Below are positions 47,848 to 58,402 of a stretch of 64,000 nucleotides of DNA, piece by piece. This stretch comes from Actinostola sp. cb2023 (taxonomy: Eukaryota; Cnidaria; Anthozoa; Actiniaria; Actinostolidae). The translations under genes were made by a program, and so were the position numbers. Location: NCBI GenBank assembly GCA_033675265.1, contig JAUJYZ010000128.1:246446-310445 (forward strand), written 5' to 3'. The notes under the pieces were generated by a model, which saw only the letters and a list, made by a program, of their open reading frames with translations, ran no database searches and was not told the DNA's origin. The first letter of the stretch is position 1. Every line of letters starts with the position of its first letter.

Positions 47848-48565
47848 TTGGGTTCAATCCCCAGATTCGTCTGTTCTGATAGCGTTTTCTTTTAAAATCT
47901 ATGGTGAGAAAATAAATTATCATAATCTGGATTTCAAAAAAGCCAAAGTTTTATTAGAAACAAAAAGTTGTTTATGGGCACTGTGATCGGCGGCACTTGA
48001 TTAACATCAAACGTGTTGCATGTTCATTTCAAGACAGTATGCGACGACGCCAAATTTGTCTCATAATTTTATAGCAATTAAACTCGACTAAATGCTTGTA
48101 AAAACAGGAATACACTATAAGTATGATGTTTAAAATATTTTCGATTTTGATAAGCTTATAGAAAAACAAATGCTAGAGTCGTTTGCGGATTCGCGGGCCG
48201 TCATTTCCTTTCGGAGGGAAGCGCAACGTGCTTGAAACAAAGAATGCCGGCAAGTAGCAGCGTTTCAATTTATTTTTTATACTGTCTATTAAAATCATTT
48301 TTGAATAGGCAACGTACACGTTTCATACTTTGCAAAGTTAAAAATAAGCGAGTGTTAGTGCGCTTACTTTCCCTGAAAATCACCTGCGACTAGCTCATTT
48401 GCATGATAGCACTCGTAACGTACACTGGCATGTAAACTGCAACATTTTAGACGTCCAACGTTTTTAAATTCACTACAATTGTTAAAACATTTTGTTTATT
48501 ATATAATATTGCCGATTGCAATAACGAAACGACTATAAACACAAATATTCCGTTTTATGACTTAC

Positions 48566-48880
48566 TTTTCGACGATCTCTGTCAGAACGCACTTCCGATC
48601 CCCTCTTCCAAATCGTCGGGATTGCTCCTGGCACTATTCGCCTGGTAGATCCTTCCCTCTTTGAAACGATTTATCGTCGAAATGTTCAGAGCAGACCCCA
48701 AAACGTCCAGTTGGGTTGAAATTTGCTCTATGTGTTCTGACAAATCTGACCCATTGATCTCGCACCTTGCCGGCTTGAGGAGAAAAGTGTAGCGAAATTC
48801 CTTTGCTGTTGGCCACATTGCTGCAATTTTGCACTACACACCTTTTGGGAGGCATGTTACGTTGTGGTTTTGATTTCCAT
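48566..48880 (-). pseudogene. THAP-domain exon of the P-like element, one frameshift
   Basis: The minus-strand exon is bounded by an acceptor TTTTTCTTTAG|ATGG (exon start 48880) and a donor AAAA|GTAAGT (exon end 48566). From ATG 48855: MPPKRCVVQNCSN gives the first two Cys of the C2CH zinc site; RDQWVRFVRTHR and FGVCSEHFDDKSFQ give the Trp, the third Cys and the His. The terminal motif VPGAIPTIW (the AVPTIF-like end of THAP domains) is present but one frame over, so a single-base change lies near 48650-48660. THAP domains bind DNA and are found in P-element transposases and derived host proteins. Upstream and downstream exons were not identified. Confidence 0.8.
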
Positions 48881-49418
48881 CTAAAGAAAAAGTCAAAAAA
48901 ACTACGCGAAATTCCTAAAGATTGCTCTGACGCTGTGCACAACACAGGCTAAAAGTACCCGCGAGATTTCAAGTGTAGCGCGGGTGACGTCACTTCCTTT
49001 AGATCGTCGATCAGCGGCCTGGAACGCATTCGTTTAATGGCGGACATAAAATCCGTAACTTTAGAGACTAAAAAGTACATCTTCCCGTTCTCGTATGAGA
49101 ATACGGTTTGGACAGATGAAAACATAGCAATTCTACTTTCGAAAAGGGTAATTTTTAAAAAATGTACAAATTTCATCGTTCTAGCACTTTAAACAACTCC
49201 TTTCCATATAAAATAAATTCTTGCGATGCTTTTCTGATATGATTTCAGTCAAAATCAGAGTCAAAATACTCGGCTTAAGAAAACAATACATCTGTTTTGA
49301 ACCGGAAGTTAATTTCCTCAGACGTCCGCATTCTAAAAATATATTTATTGAAATTAAGATATCCCAGACCCTATACTGAAAGACTCCCTCTCTGTCCCTC
49401 ATGGTCTCTTGGTTTTGT

Positions 49419-50257
49419 ATATAAATAATAATAATAATAATAATAAGTTCTTTATAAAACGCATCATACAATAGTCTCGATGCTTTTTACAATTAATGAG
49501 GACGAAACAGTGGCAAAAGCTAAATAGAAGAAAAAAAATGGTTACAATACAAATATACAAACCTTCTCCCCTTGTCCTTCCCCCTTCGCTGATCCCCAAC
49601 CGTCTCCCCTATTTATATTTGGGTCTCGATAGCATGTGACCGGATATTGCACAAGTTTGCGATTTTCTGACGCCCCAAAAACGACAAAAATACGCGTTGG
49701 GTTTTATAACTCGTAAAGCCTACGGCCTGGGCACGAGTAATTATATGTCAATAGATTTCTAAAACTGTTCAAGGTGGCTTGTACTAGTACACGGGCTTGC
49801 AATAACTAGCCTCCTATGTGATGACAGCGGAAATCACATCTCTGTAAAAATCAACCAATCAGAATGGACCGTTCCCACGGCTGAAATGGACCAGAAACGA
49901 TCGCGAAATCAAAACATTTTTACGTGCATGGAGGATTGTCAAACCACTGAGTGAATAAAATTCAGGAATCAGAATCTGTATCACGTGTATATCTCAAAAG
50001 CCTGATGAAAAGAAAGCTCAAGAGTGTCCACAGTTTACTGGGAAGAGAAACAATTCACATAAACATTGCAGATGATCGTGACAGGGGACATGCTCGAGAA
50101 TCCAGCGGTGCTCTTCGGGCGTGGGCTCGGAAATCGCATCGGGCAGAATCCCTATTGTTCTCGACGACATGTACTTACTGACGCTAAGATGCGAGCAGCT
50201 GGAATAATTAGTATGCATCATTGACTACAATGAGTTTGATTGGTTGACGATTCTTAC
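49419..50257. other. Gene-free stretch
   Basis: Begins with a TAA run and the GTCTCGATGCTTTTTACAAT repeat shared with 3746-3830. No gene recognised; short frames near 50000 lack family features. Confidence 0.4.
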
Positions 50258-50261
50258 TTAA

Positions 50262-50652
50262 GGTATCAGGGTACCCCTACCGACCGGCACAACATGGCAG
50301 GAAAACAAAGTTACTGCTGGCGGGAAAATACGAGCATTTTTTGACCGTGAGTGGTTTGGCATCGTTATTCAAGGATATTTTTTGAGTGAGCAGTTACGAT
50401 TTTTTGGAACTTTCTTCGCATCTTAATCTTTGGAAAGTCTGTTGCGTGAGTGTTGTTGACAGCTTGCTTGTCAACATCTTTTTGCATCAAATGAAATCCA
50501 AAATTCGTTTTTTGATTCTAACTTTGTAGGGAAAAATATTTTTAGATTCTGATTGTTGGAAATGATAGATAATATTCAATTAGATTTGATTGTCAAAAAA
50601 AATCGAAACCGGTCTTTTGATAGGTTTTTGGTTGCGGGGGTACCCTGATACC
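50262..50652. mobile_element. TTAA-flanked MITE
   Basis: Ends GGTATCAGGGTACCCC and GGGGGTACCCTGATACC, flanked by TTAA (50258-50261, 50653-50656). TTAA duplication is used by piggyBac and Kolobok-type elements. 391 bp, AT-rich and non-coding. Confidence 0.8.
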
Positions 50653-50656
50653 TTAA

Positions 50657-51069
50657 GGGACTAAGGTATTCCCATACCAAGTTTTGACAGCTGTCTATTA
50701 TCTGCTTTGGGAGTACGAAATTCCCTGTGGTCGTTAAGCATTACTTGTTTATCATAACAAATGCATCAAAGCAACAAATCTCCTGTTTCAGTCATTATCT
50801 ATCAGTCATCTTACACGAGACAAGTTTGCTTGTGATTTTAAACTTGGCGATTATAATGAAAGCGCGATTGCTGTGGTTCCCCCTTGTGTGTTATTTACCT
50901 CAACGGACAACTCAAGAAAGATTCAAAAACTTTAATAAAGTATTTCTGCGCCTTGCCTATTTCTTTAGCGTTAGCAGAGAATTTAGCGAATCGTTGGTTC
51001 AACTCCGGTTTCTCGTTTTCCGGTCCGGGTTCAGTTATTCTTATCTGACTGTCTTGTCTTGTCATGGCG
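50657..51069. other. Gene-free stretch
   Basis: A 115-residue open frame (50727-51074) is rich in hydrophobic and aromatic residues and resembles no family I recognise. GTTTAGCAG at 51070-51078 is the left target duplication of the next element. Confidence 0.35.
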
Positions 51070-51410
51070 TTTAGCAGGGTGGAGGCTAAAAGGGATGCCT
51101 CAAAAGGACCTCATTAAATATTCAATTCCACGACGTCACGGATAATGTACGACAATCCCCCGAGCTCATTTTCCGAAGAATCAAATTCAATATGGCCGAA
51201 CACATGGTGAAATCAAAACTGATGCACAATCGCTGTCTCTGAGTGTACCGAAAGTTGGTTTTATTGCTGCGAGCGAAGCGAGCAGCGAAACTAATCTGGA
51301 CATGGGCTTCCTGTGTTGTATGTGGACGCGTTTCACTGGGCTCTTTATTATCCAGCTTGATTCGAGACTTTGAGGAATCGATCGAGATGATTTCTGAGTA
51401 TGACGTCACT

Positions 51411-51606
51411 GGTCATGACATCACTATTATCACTAGGGAAATCAGAATACAAAGCCTAAAATCCAGCTTATTACATATTCCTACATTCCAAGCGTGGTCC
51501 ACGGGATATATTACATCACCCAGTGTGCACCGCTCCCTATAAATACGCCTACTTTCATAGATTTAGTCTAGTTTAGCTCTTTTTCCAAAAAGACGTACAG
51601 AAGCGA
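51411..51606 (+). repeat. Duplicated segment with TATA box, copy 1
   Basis: About 190 bp containing TCACTAGGGAAATCAGAATA, CACGGGATATATTACATCAC and CCGCTCCCTATAAATACGCC, followed by TAGTTTAGCTCTTTTTCC. The same segment is at 57611-57802 in the same orientation. TATAAATA (51538-51545) in a CG-rich setting could be a core promoter. It might be the end repeat of a retroelement, but no coding region belongs to it. Confidence 0.55.
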
Positions 51607-51892
51607 ACGAAAACTTCTTTAGTCACAAAGTTCATCGCTGCGCCTACCGCCTCTGGATTCCGTCGAAGGTCAAAGCTTCTCTTTGCTGCATGTCCATGCA
51701 GTATCCACTATGTTGGTCAGTCCTTCTACTGGAAGCGGTTTTTCAGCAGTTAAAATTCTGGCAGTCTAGAACTACAAACGTACCTGAAATGCTGCATTGC
51801 ACTCGGACAAGCCCAAGCTATTTCCAAGAAGAAAAGTAACTCGTCATGTCCGTTTATCGCTCTTATTAGGTTATGGTAGGTTTTGTTAAAAA

Positions 51893-53745
51893 TTATTAGG
51901 TGTGTTTGGCAAAGTATAGCGACTGGGATGACCTCGCTCGAAATTATTAGTTGTGTTTGCAAAGTACAGCGACTGGGACGACCTCGCTCGAAATTATTAG
52001 TTGTGTTTGGCAAAGTATAGCGACTGGGATGACCTCGCTCGAAATTATTAGTTGTGTTTGGCAAAGTACAGCGACTGGGATGACCTCGCTCGAAATTATT
52101 AGTTGTGTTTGGCAAAGTACAGCGACTGGGATGACCTCGCTCGAAATTATTAGTTGTGTTTGGCAAAGTACAGCGACTGGGATGGCCTCGCTCGAAATTA
52201 TTAGTTGTGTTTGGCAAAGTACAGCGACTGGGATGACCTCGCTCGAAATTATTAGTTGTGTTTGGCAAAGTACAGCGACTGGGATGACCTCGCTCGAAAT
52301 TATTAGTTGTGTTTGGCAAAGTACAGCGACTGGGATGACCTCGCTCGAAATTATTAGTTGTGTTTGGCAAAGTACAGCGACTGGGATGACCTCGCTCGAA
52401 ATTATTAGTTGTGTTTGGCAAAGTACAGCGACTGGGATGACCTCGCTCGAAATTATTAGTTGTGTTTGGCAAAGTACAGCGACTGGGATGACCTCGCTCG
52501 AAATTATTAGTTGTGTTTGGCAAAGTATAGCGACTGGGATGACCTCGCTCGAACTTATTAGGTGTGTTTGGCAGAGTACAGCGACTGGGACGACCTCGCT
52601 CGAAATTATTAGTTATTGTGTTTTGCGACATACAGCGACTGGGACGACCTCGCTCGAAATTATTAGTTGTGTTTGGCAGAGTACAGCGACTGGGATGACC
52701 TCGCTCGAAATTACTAGTTGTGTTTGGCAAAGTACAGCGACTGGGATGACCTCGCTCGAAATTATTAGTTGTGTTTGGCAAAGTACAGCGACTGGGATGA
52801 CCTCGCTCGAAATTATTAGGTGTGTTTGGCAGAGTACAGCGACTGGGATGACCTCGCTCGAAAATATTAGTTGGGTTTGGCAAAGTACAGCGACTGGGAT
52901 GACCTCGCTCAAAAATATTAGTTGTGTTTGGCAAATTATAGCGACTCGGATGACCTCGCTCGAACTTATTAGGTGTGTTTGGCAGAGTACAGCGACTGGG
53001 ATGACCTCGCTCGAAAATATTAGTTGGGTTTGGCAAAGTACAGCGACTGGGATGACCTCGCTCAAAAATATTAGTTGTGTTTGGCAAAGTATAGCGACTC
53101 GGATGACCTCGCTCGAACTTATTAGGTGTGTTTGGCAGAGTACAGCGACTGGGATAACCTCGCTCGAAAATATTAGTTGGGTTTGGCAACGTATAGCGAC
53201 TGGGATGACCTCGCTCAAAAATATTAGTTGTGTTTGGCAAAGTATAGCGACTCGGATGACCTCGCTCGAACTTATTAGGTGTGTTTGGCAGAGTACAGCG
53301 ACTGGGATGACCTCGCTCGAAAATATTAGTTGGGTTTGGCAAAGTACAGCGACTGGGATGACCTCGCTCAAAAATATTAGTTGTGTTTGGCAAAAGTATA
53401 GCGACTCGGATGACCTCGCTCGAACTTATTAGGTGTGTTTGGCAGAGTACAGCGACTGGGATAACCTCGCTCGAAAATATTAGTTGGGTTTGGCAACGTA
53501 TAGCGACTGGGATGACCTCGCTCAAAAATATTAGTTGTGTTTGGCAAAGTATAGCGACTCGGATGACCTCGCTCGAACTTATTAGGTGTGTTTGGCAGAG
53601 TACAGCGACTGGGATGACCTCGCTGGAAAATATTAGTTGGGTTTGGCAACGTATAGCGACTGGGATGACCTCGCTCAAAAATATTAGGTGTGTTTGGCAG
53701 AGTACAGCGACTAGGATGACCTCGCTCGAAATTATATTTGAAAAA
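51893..53745. repeat. 51-bp minisatellite, about 36 copies, with a 153-bp higher-order repeat
   Basis: Each unit contains AGCGACTGGGATGACCTCGC and TGTGTTTGGCAAAGTA. From 51893 to about 52540 units are nearly identical. From about 52800 to 53700 three variants follow in fixed order: CGAACTTATTAGGTGTG..., CGAAAATATTAGTTGGG..., CAAAAATATTAGTTGTG... with CGACTCGGATG. The trimer repeats about six times. As 51 is a multiple of three, long frames stay open on both strands (for example 51750-53678 minus, 51951-53432 plus). No start context or non-repetitive domain supports coding. Confidence 0.93.
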
Positions 53746-53746
53746 A

Positions 53747-54205
53747 AATTATAAGCGACAGGGATGGCCTCGCTTGAATTTGTGAAATTTATAAGCGACA
53801 GGGGTGACCTCGCTTGAATTTGTGAGATTTATAAGCGACAGGTGTGACCTCGCTTGAATTTGTAACATTGATAAGCGACAGGGGTGACCTCGCTTGATCA
53901 TGAATTTGTGAAATTTATAAGCGACAGGGGTGACCTCGCTTGAATTTGTGAGATTTATAAGCGACAGGTGTGACCTCGCTTGAATTTGTAACATTGATAA
54001 GCGACAGGGGTGACCTCGCTTGATCATGAATTTGTGAAATTTATAAGCGGCAGGGGTGGCCTCGCTTGAATTTGTGAAATTTATAAGCGACAGGGGTGAC
54101 CTCGGTGACCTCGCTTGAATTTGTAAAATTGATAAGCGTCAGGGTTGACCTCGCTTGAACTTATTTCTGAAAGTGATAAGCGGCAGGGTTAACCTCGCTT
54201 GAAAC
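53747..54205. repeat. Second minisatellite, about 39-bp unit, related to the first
   Basis: Units with ATAAGCGACAGGGGTGACCT then CGCTTGAATTTGTGAAATTT, about eleven copies with small deletions. The part AGCGACAGGGGTGACCTCGCTTGA is a changed form of the 51-bp unit's core, so the two arrays share an ancestor. Within it a larger block ending in CTTGATCATGAATTTG is repeated twice. Confidence 0.85.
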
Positions 54206-54280
54206 TATTAGGGTGTTTGGCGAAGTACAGCGACTGGGATGACATCGCTCGGAATTATATATTACTTGTGTTTGGCTTAT

Positions 54281-54844
54281 CTATGTGTGGTGAACGCTAG
54301 GAATTGTTTTGGCCCAGGACAATGCACTAGATATTTCAGCAAAGAAGTGCAAATATTTATCGCACGCCGTTCATATAGTATTATCGGCTCGCACAAAACA
54401 TTTTTGGTCTGTATGTGAGTTTGCTGGATTGTACCTTTTGTTATGCTGTGGTGAGATCCTTTGTTAGTTAACATGCCCGGGGCTATCTAAAGCCCTTTGT
54501 GCGCGATCCTAGCGGTTGAGCCGGGACTGTTAACCACCATTGGCCCCTCCCTTAGCATTTCGAAACACGAGTCGTTGAAAAGCTGGCTGACGCGTTACCG
54601 AATGCGTGTATAAGGTGTCAAAATATGTCCGATATATATTAAATAAGAACTAAGAGAAAGGAAATCAAAGAAAGGAAGAAAGAGAAGAGAGTAAAAAGAT
54701 GAGAAGTACACGAAAAAGAAAGACGAGAAAGAAGCCAGCCAGTATGACAGTAAGATTAGATGTCAGTGAAGGGAGGGACCAATGGTGGTCGGAAGTTACG
54801 GCAAACAATAGATGACCGCGGATCGGGTGGTAAAACATTCAATT
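54281..54844. other. Gene-free stretch with an inverted pair
   Basis: ACCACCATTGGCCCCTCCCT (54533-54552) is matched inverted by AGGGAGGGACCAATGGTGGT near 54769-54788, enclosing about 215 bp. No gene. Confidence 0.45.
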
Positions 54845-55072
54845 TATCACTGTGAGTGGAAATAAGGACATTAACGTACAGTGTAGTAGCGAATCATATC
54901 GTAAAAAAAGCGATTTTTCTACAGTTCCACACCCTGGTAAATAAAGTAAACGCATAACAGATGCGGTGTGTGCAATTTCAATATTGTCTAACTAGAAAAC
55001 GTTGCGTCCTCTAGAGGTTTACTTTTGGCGTTCTTATTACGTTGATCGACTCTTCGTATTGTCTCATTTCAT
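54845..55072 (+). repeat. Direct duplication X, copy 1
   Basis: Matches 55634-55866 in the same orientation with moderate divergence; shared blocks AGTTCCACACCCT, GTAAATAAAGTA, GTGTGTGCAATTTCA and TTTTGGCGTTCTTAT. Confidence 0.6.
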
Positions 55073-55309
55073 GCTTAACAACCGACGAAGGCGACTGTAT
55101 TAGAACTACGATCTAAAGTTTGATTCAAGGATCACAGCCAATCGATGCTGTTTGTGTGTGTATTTGACAACCAATTCGTGAATCATTAATGTTTGTTTGT
55201 CCATTGATTCGTCTTGTCAGTACCAAAAGACTGTTCGTAATATATAATTGTAGTCATAATTGGGTTTAAGATATGAGGGGAAATGAAGACAAAAAATTTT
55301 CATTATTAT

Positions 55310-55430
55310 ACATTATTATTATTGTTATTTATAACTATTGATTAGGGCTCCTATTGATAACAGTGTATTATATACACTGAAGGGACAACCTTGTTTAAAT
55401 AAAGGTTTATTCATTCATTCATTCATTCAA
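55310..55430 (+). repeat. LINE-like 3' tail with (ATTC)n
   Basis: GTTTAAATAAAGGTTTATTC followed by four to five ATTC units at about 55393-55430. It resembles the tail of the LINE at 26200-26240 in design, with a different tandem end. No coding part. Confidence 0.5.
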
Positions 55431-55633
55431 CTGAATGTATTATCTCAAGAAAGTTCGATATGTCTTGTATTAGCATTATTTGAGTATTATTTTTGTAAAA
55501 CATAATTTACGTTCATAATTATTCTGTATATATTGTTACTGCGGTATTTTGAGACCTGATTAGCATTATGTTTTAATTTTCCGAAAAAGTTGGTTAAAAT
55601 TAGCGTCTCTGAGACCATAATATTGGGAAATTC

Positions 55634-55866
55634 GATTTATTTTGAGTGGAAAAATGGCATAGTGTCATACACAATGTAGCAACTAATCATATCGTGAAAA
55701 GCGAATTTTCTCCAGTTCCACACCCTCGTAAATAAAGTAGACACGTAATTATAACATATGCTGTGTGTGCAATTTCAAGTATTGTCAAACTAGACAAAGT
55801 TGCGTCCCCGAGAGGTTTTCTTTTGGCGTTCTTATAACGCAGATAGGATCTTCATATCGTCTCATG
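55634..55866 (+). repeat. Direct duplication X, copy 2
   Basis: Second copy of 54845-55072. Downstream is a poly(A) run at 55959-55979. Confidence 0.6.
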
Positions 55867-56529
55867 TGCATAAGTTTAAATTTGCCGCCGAAACCGTAGC
55901 TCCGCCTCTGGGCATAACCAGGTGATTAGGGCATTGTTTAAAGTGCCTATGCAACGAAAAAAAAAAAAAAAAAAAAACAGACCCCGTTTTTTATTTGCTA
56001 CTACGAAAGTTTACAAGTGAATTGAACTACAGGAACATTTTTTAGTTCGCGCACGAAGTTGGGCATTTTGGGTTTCAAAGTGCGACAATTCCCGCTCGGT
56101 CAAACTATAGAAATGTGACGTCAAGAGTTGTGCAAACAAAGGCATGAACAACCTCGTGACGTCACCGAGCCATTGTCAAGGGCCCAGTCTCTTGTCGCAC
56201 ATTTTGGTTGAAAATGATAATTTTCGAACCGCGAAAAGAAAATGTTTGGCACACTCAAAGTCGATGTTTAAATACAGCAAATGTTCAGAGAAAGACCAAA
56301 CAACACCAATGTACAATAAAACAAGGATCGACATCTTCGTTTCATAGGCACTTTAAGATCTGTTATGAACCTAAGTAAACACTGATTTGTTTTGAATTGT
56401 ACCGACGGTGGTCTTAAAAATCGCCGGCGGTCAAAGGGGTACTTTCGCTCGTAGCAAAACATTTCCTCATAATTTCCTGTGTTGAGATGGAGTTCCTGTG
56501 GCGGATTTTGATATTGGCTGCAATATTGA

Positions 56530-56960
56530 GATATGGTGTTGTCTTCGGAGCACGCAGTACCTATGATCAGCGGTGGTAAAAACAATTAACAGCATGGCCG
56601 GCACGGACACATTATTTACAGGTATCGTTTCAGTGGTGCCACAACGTTACGTTCTCCTTGGTTGCATTGTACTTACGCTCAGAAAAGAAGGCGAGATTGC
56701 CTACCAGCCGTGGTGTACGAAAGTTCGCCTATAAATCGTGCTAGACTTGATAAACAAACGAAACCTAATGGCTGGTCGTCCACACATCTATAATCTATAT
56801 GTTCAATTCTTATTATTCATCTATATGTTCAAGGTAATTTAATGGAGCAGAAGCCGTCAAACGGTTTGTTTTTCGATGACGGCAAATTCCAGTCTATTTT
56901 ACTTCACATCGACTGATTCAAGCTGGACTAAAATACTACTATGAGAAAAGACTGGCTTTT
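56530..56960 (+). repeat. Direct duplication Y, copy 1
   Basis: Matches 57975-58402 in the same orientation; shared blocks CTATGATCAGCGGTGGTAA, TGATAAACAAACGAA, ATATGTTCAAGGTAATTTAA and GAGCAGAAGCCGTCAAA. Divergence of perhaps 15 percent with indels. Non-coding. Confidence 0.6.
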
Positions 56961-57547
56961 GATTACGTGATGACAAAAATTCAACTTGCAGCACTTCACT
57001 TTCTATTAGAAAGACTAGAAATAACTGGTTAGGACTATGATTTAAAAGTTTAAATCAAAGATTACTGTAATTATTACTGTTTGTGTGTGTATCTAAAACA
57101 CCGACGAAAGCGACTTTATTAGGATGCTGTTTGTGTGTATCTCGACAACCGATTTGTGATGTAAACAAAAAACAACTTTAAGATGTATCATTTAAATCAT
57201 TCTTGGAATCATGAATGTTGTTTGTCCATTGAATTGATTCATTTTTGTCAGTACCAAACGGACTATTCGTAATTTATAAATGAAGTCATAATTTGGTAAA
57301 GAACAGCATAGCCACCGCCAGCAACTTGGTCACAAGACCAATACAAACTTCTAGGATTTCGGTATTGTAGCACGCTTTTATGCTATCGTGAAATTTTGGA
57401 CAATGCTTTCTTTTCGGAGTTCTGAGTTTTGGGAGTAAGAACCATTTTTCCCTATTGAAGGGCGCTTCGGACGTTTGTCCCTTATTATGGTTAGGGTTTG
57501 TGTGAGGTTTCACCAGAGAATGAGATAACTGGGAACAAGTGCCGAAG

Positions 57548-57965
57548 GGCCGATTGTTCCCATATCTTAATAACCACACCCTTGGCTTTGTGTGCGGATT
57601 TCCAAAGTGAGAATATATCACTATTATCACTAGGGAAATCAGAATACAAAGCCTAAAATCCAGCTTATTACATATTCCTACATTCCATGCAAGCGTGGTC
57701 CACGGGATATATTACATCACCCAGTGTGCACCGCTCCCTATAAATACGCCTACTTGCATAGATTTATTCTAGTTTAGCTCTTTTTCCAAAAGACGGGAGG
57801 AAAGAACGAAAACTCCCCACCCTCCTCCCCGCAGCGATGATATCCATACCATATACCATTGATCTTGAGACTACCGCTCTCAAAGCCTCGGGCCGATTGT
57901 TCCCATATCTTAATAACCACACCCTTGGCTTTGTGTGCGGATTTCCAAAGTGAGAATATATCACG
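57548..57965 (+). repeat. Local duplication flanking the second TATA-containing segment
   Basis: A 75-bp block with GGCCGATTGTTCCCATATCT and TTCCAAAGTGAGAATATATC occurs at 57548-57622 and again at 57891-57965. The copy of the 51411-51606 segment (57611-57802, TATAAATA at 57739-57746) lies between them. Confidence 0.6.
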
Positions 57966-57974
57966 ATGATTTTT

Positions 57975-58402
57975 GGTGCGGTACTTATGATCAGCGGTGG
58001 TAATAACATGGCCGCTGTGATACAATACGTTTAGTTCTCCTTGTAGCTATTGGTTGCATTGTACTATACTTACACTCGGAAAAGAAAGCGAAAGCTTGAC
58101 ATGTTCATAGCCTATACAGTCAGGAATATTTGGCGAGATTGTCTACTATAGCCGTGTACGGGGGATGATGAAAGTTCACCGTGATAATCGTGCTAGAACT
58201 GATAAACAAACGAATAGCTGGTCATCTACACATCTATATTAAATCTAGATGTTCTTAAGTTTTATTCATCTACTGGTATATGTTCAAGGTAATTTAATCA
58301 TGGAGCAGAAGCCGTCAAAGTTCGTTCTACGATGACGGTAAATACATGTACTTTATTTTACCTCACATCGACCGTTTCAAGTTCGACTAAAATACTACTG
58401 CA
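57975..58402 (+). repeat. Direct duplication Y, copy 2
   Basis: Second copy of 56530-56960. No gene in it. Confidence 0.6.

Larger units (their letters stand above)
44030..49411. mobile_element. P-like DNA transposon (THAP domain, 7-bp TSD), degenerate
   Basis: Ends CAAGAGACCATGAGGGACAG and its inverse, terminal inverted repeats about 115 bp (to AACTTCCGGTTC). Target duplication GTTTTGT at 44023-44029 and 49412-49418. Inside are a THAP-encoding exon on the minus strand (48566-48880), an acidic open frame on the plus strand (47647-47847), a TA-flanked nested element (45139-46613) and an inverted pair (CTCATACTCATTAATTATT near 44825 against 46705). A THAP domain with CA-termini and 7-8 bp duplications is known from the P superfamily. 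No RNase H-like catalytic core was recognised, so this copy looks inactive. Confidence 0.72.

Noticed and set aside
51750..53678. A 642-residue minus-strand frame and a 493-residue plus-strand frame with 17-residue repeats
   Set aside because: Both strands and several frames are open at once across a 51-bp minisatellite; no start context, no non-repetitive part.
51893..54205. CRISPR-like appearance of regularly spaced repeats
   Set aside because: The whole unit is conserved, with no unique spacers; the window is animal DNA and there are no cas genes.
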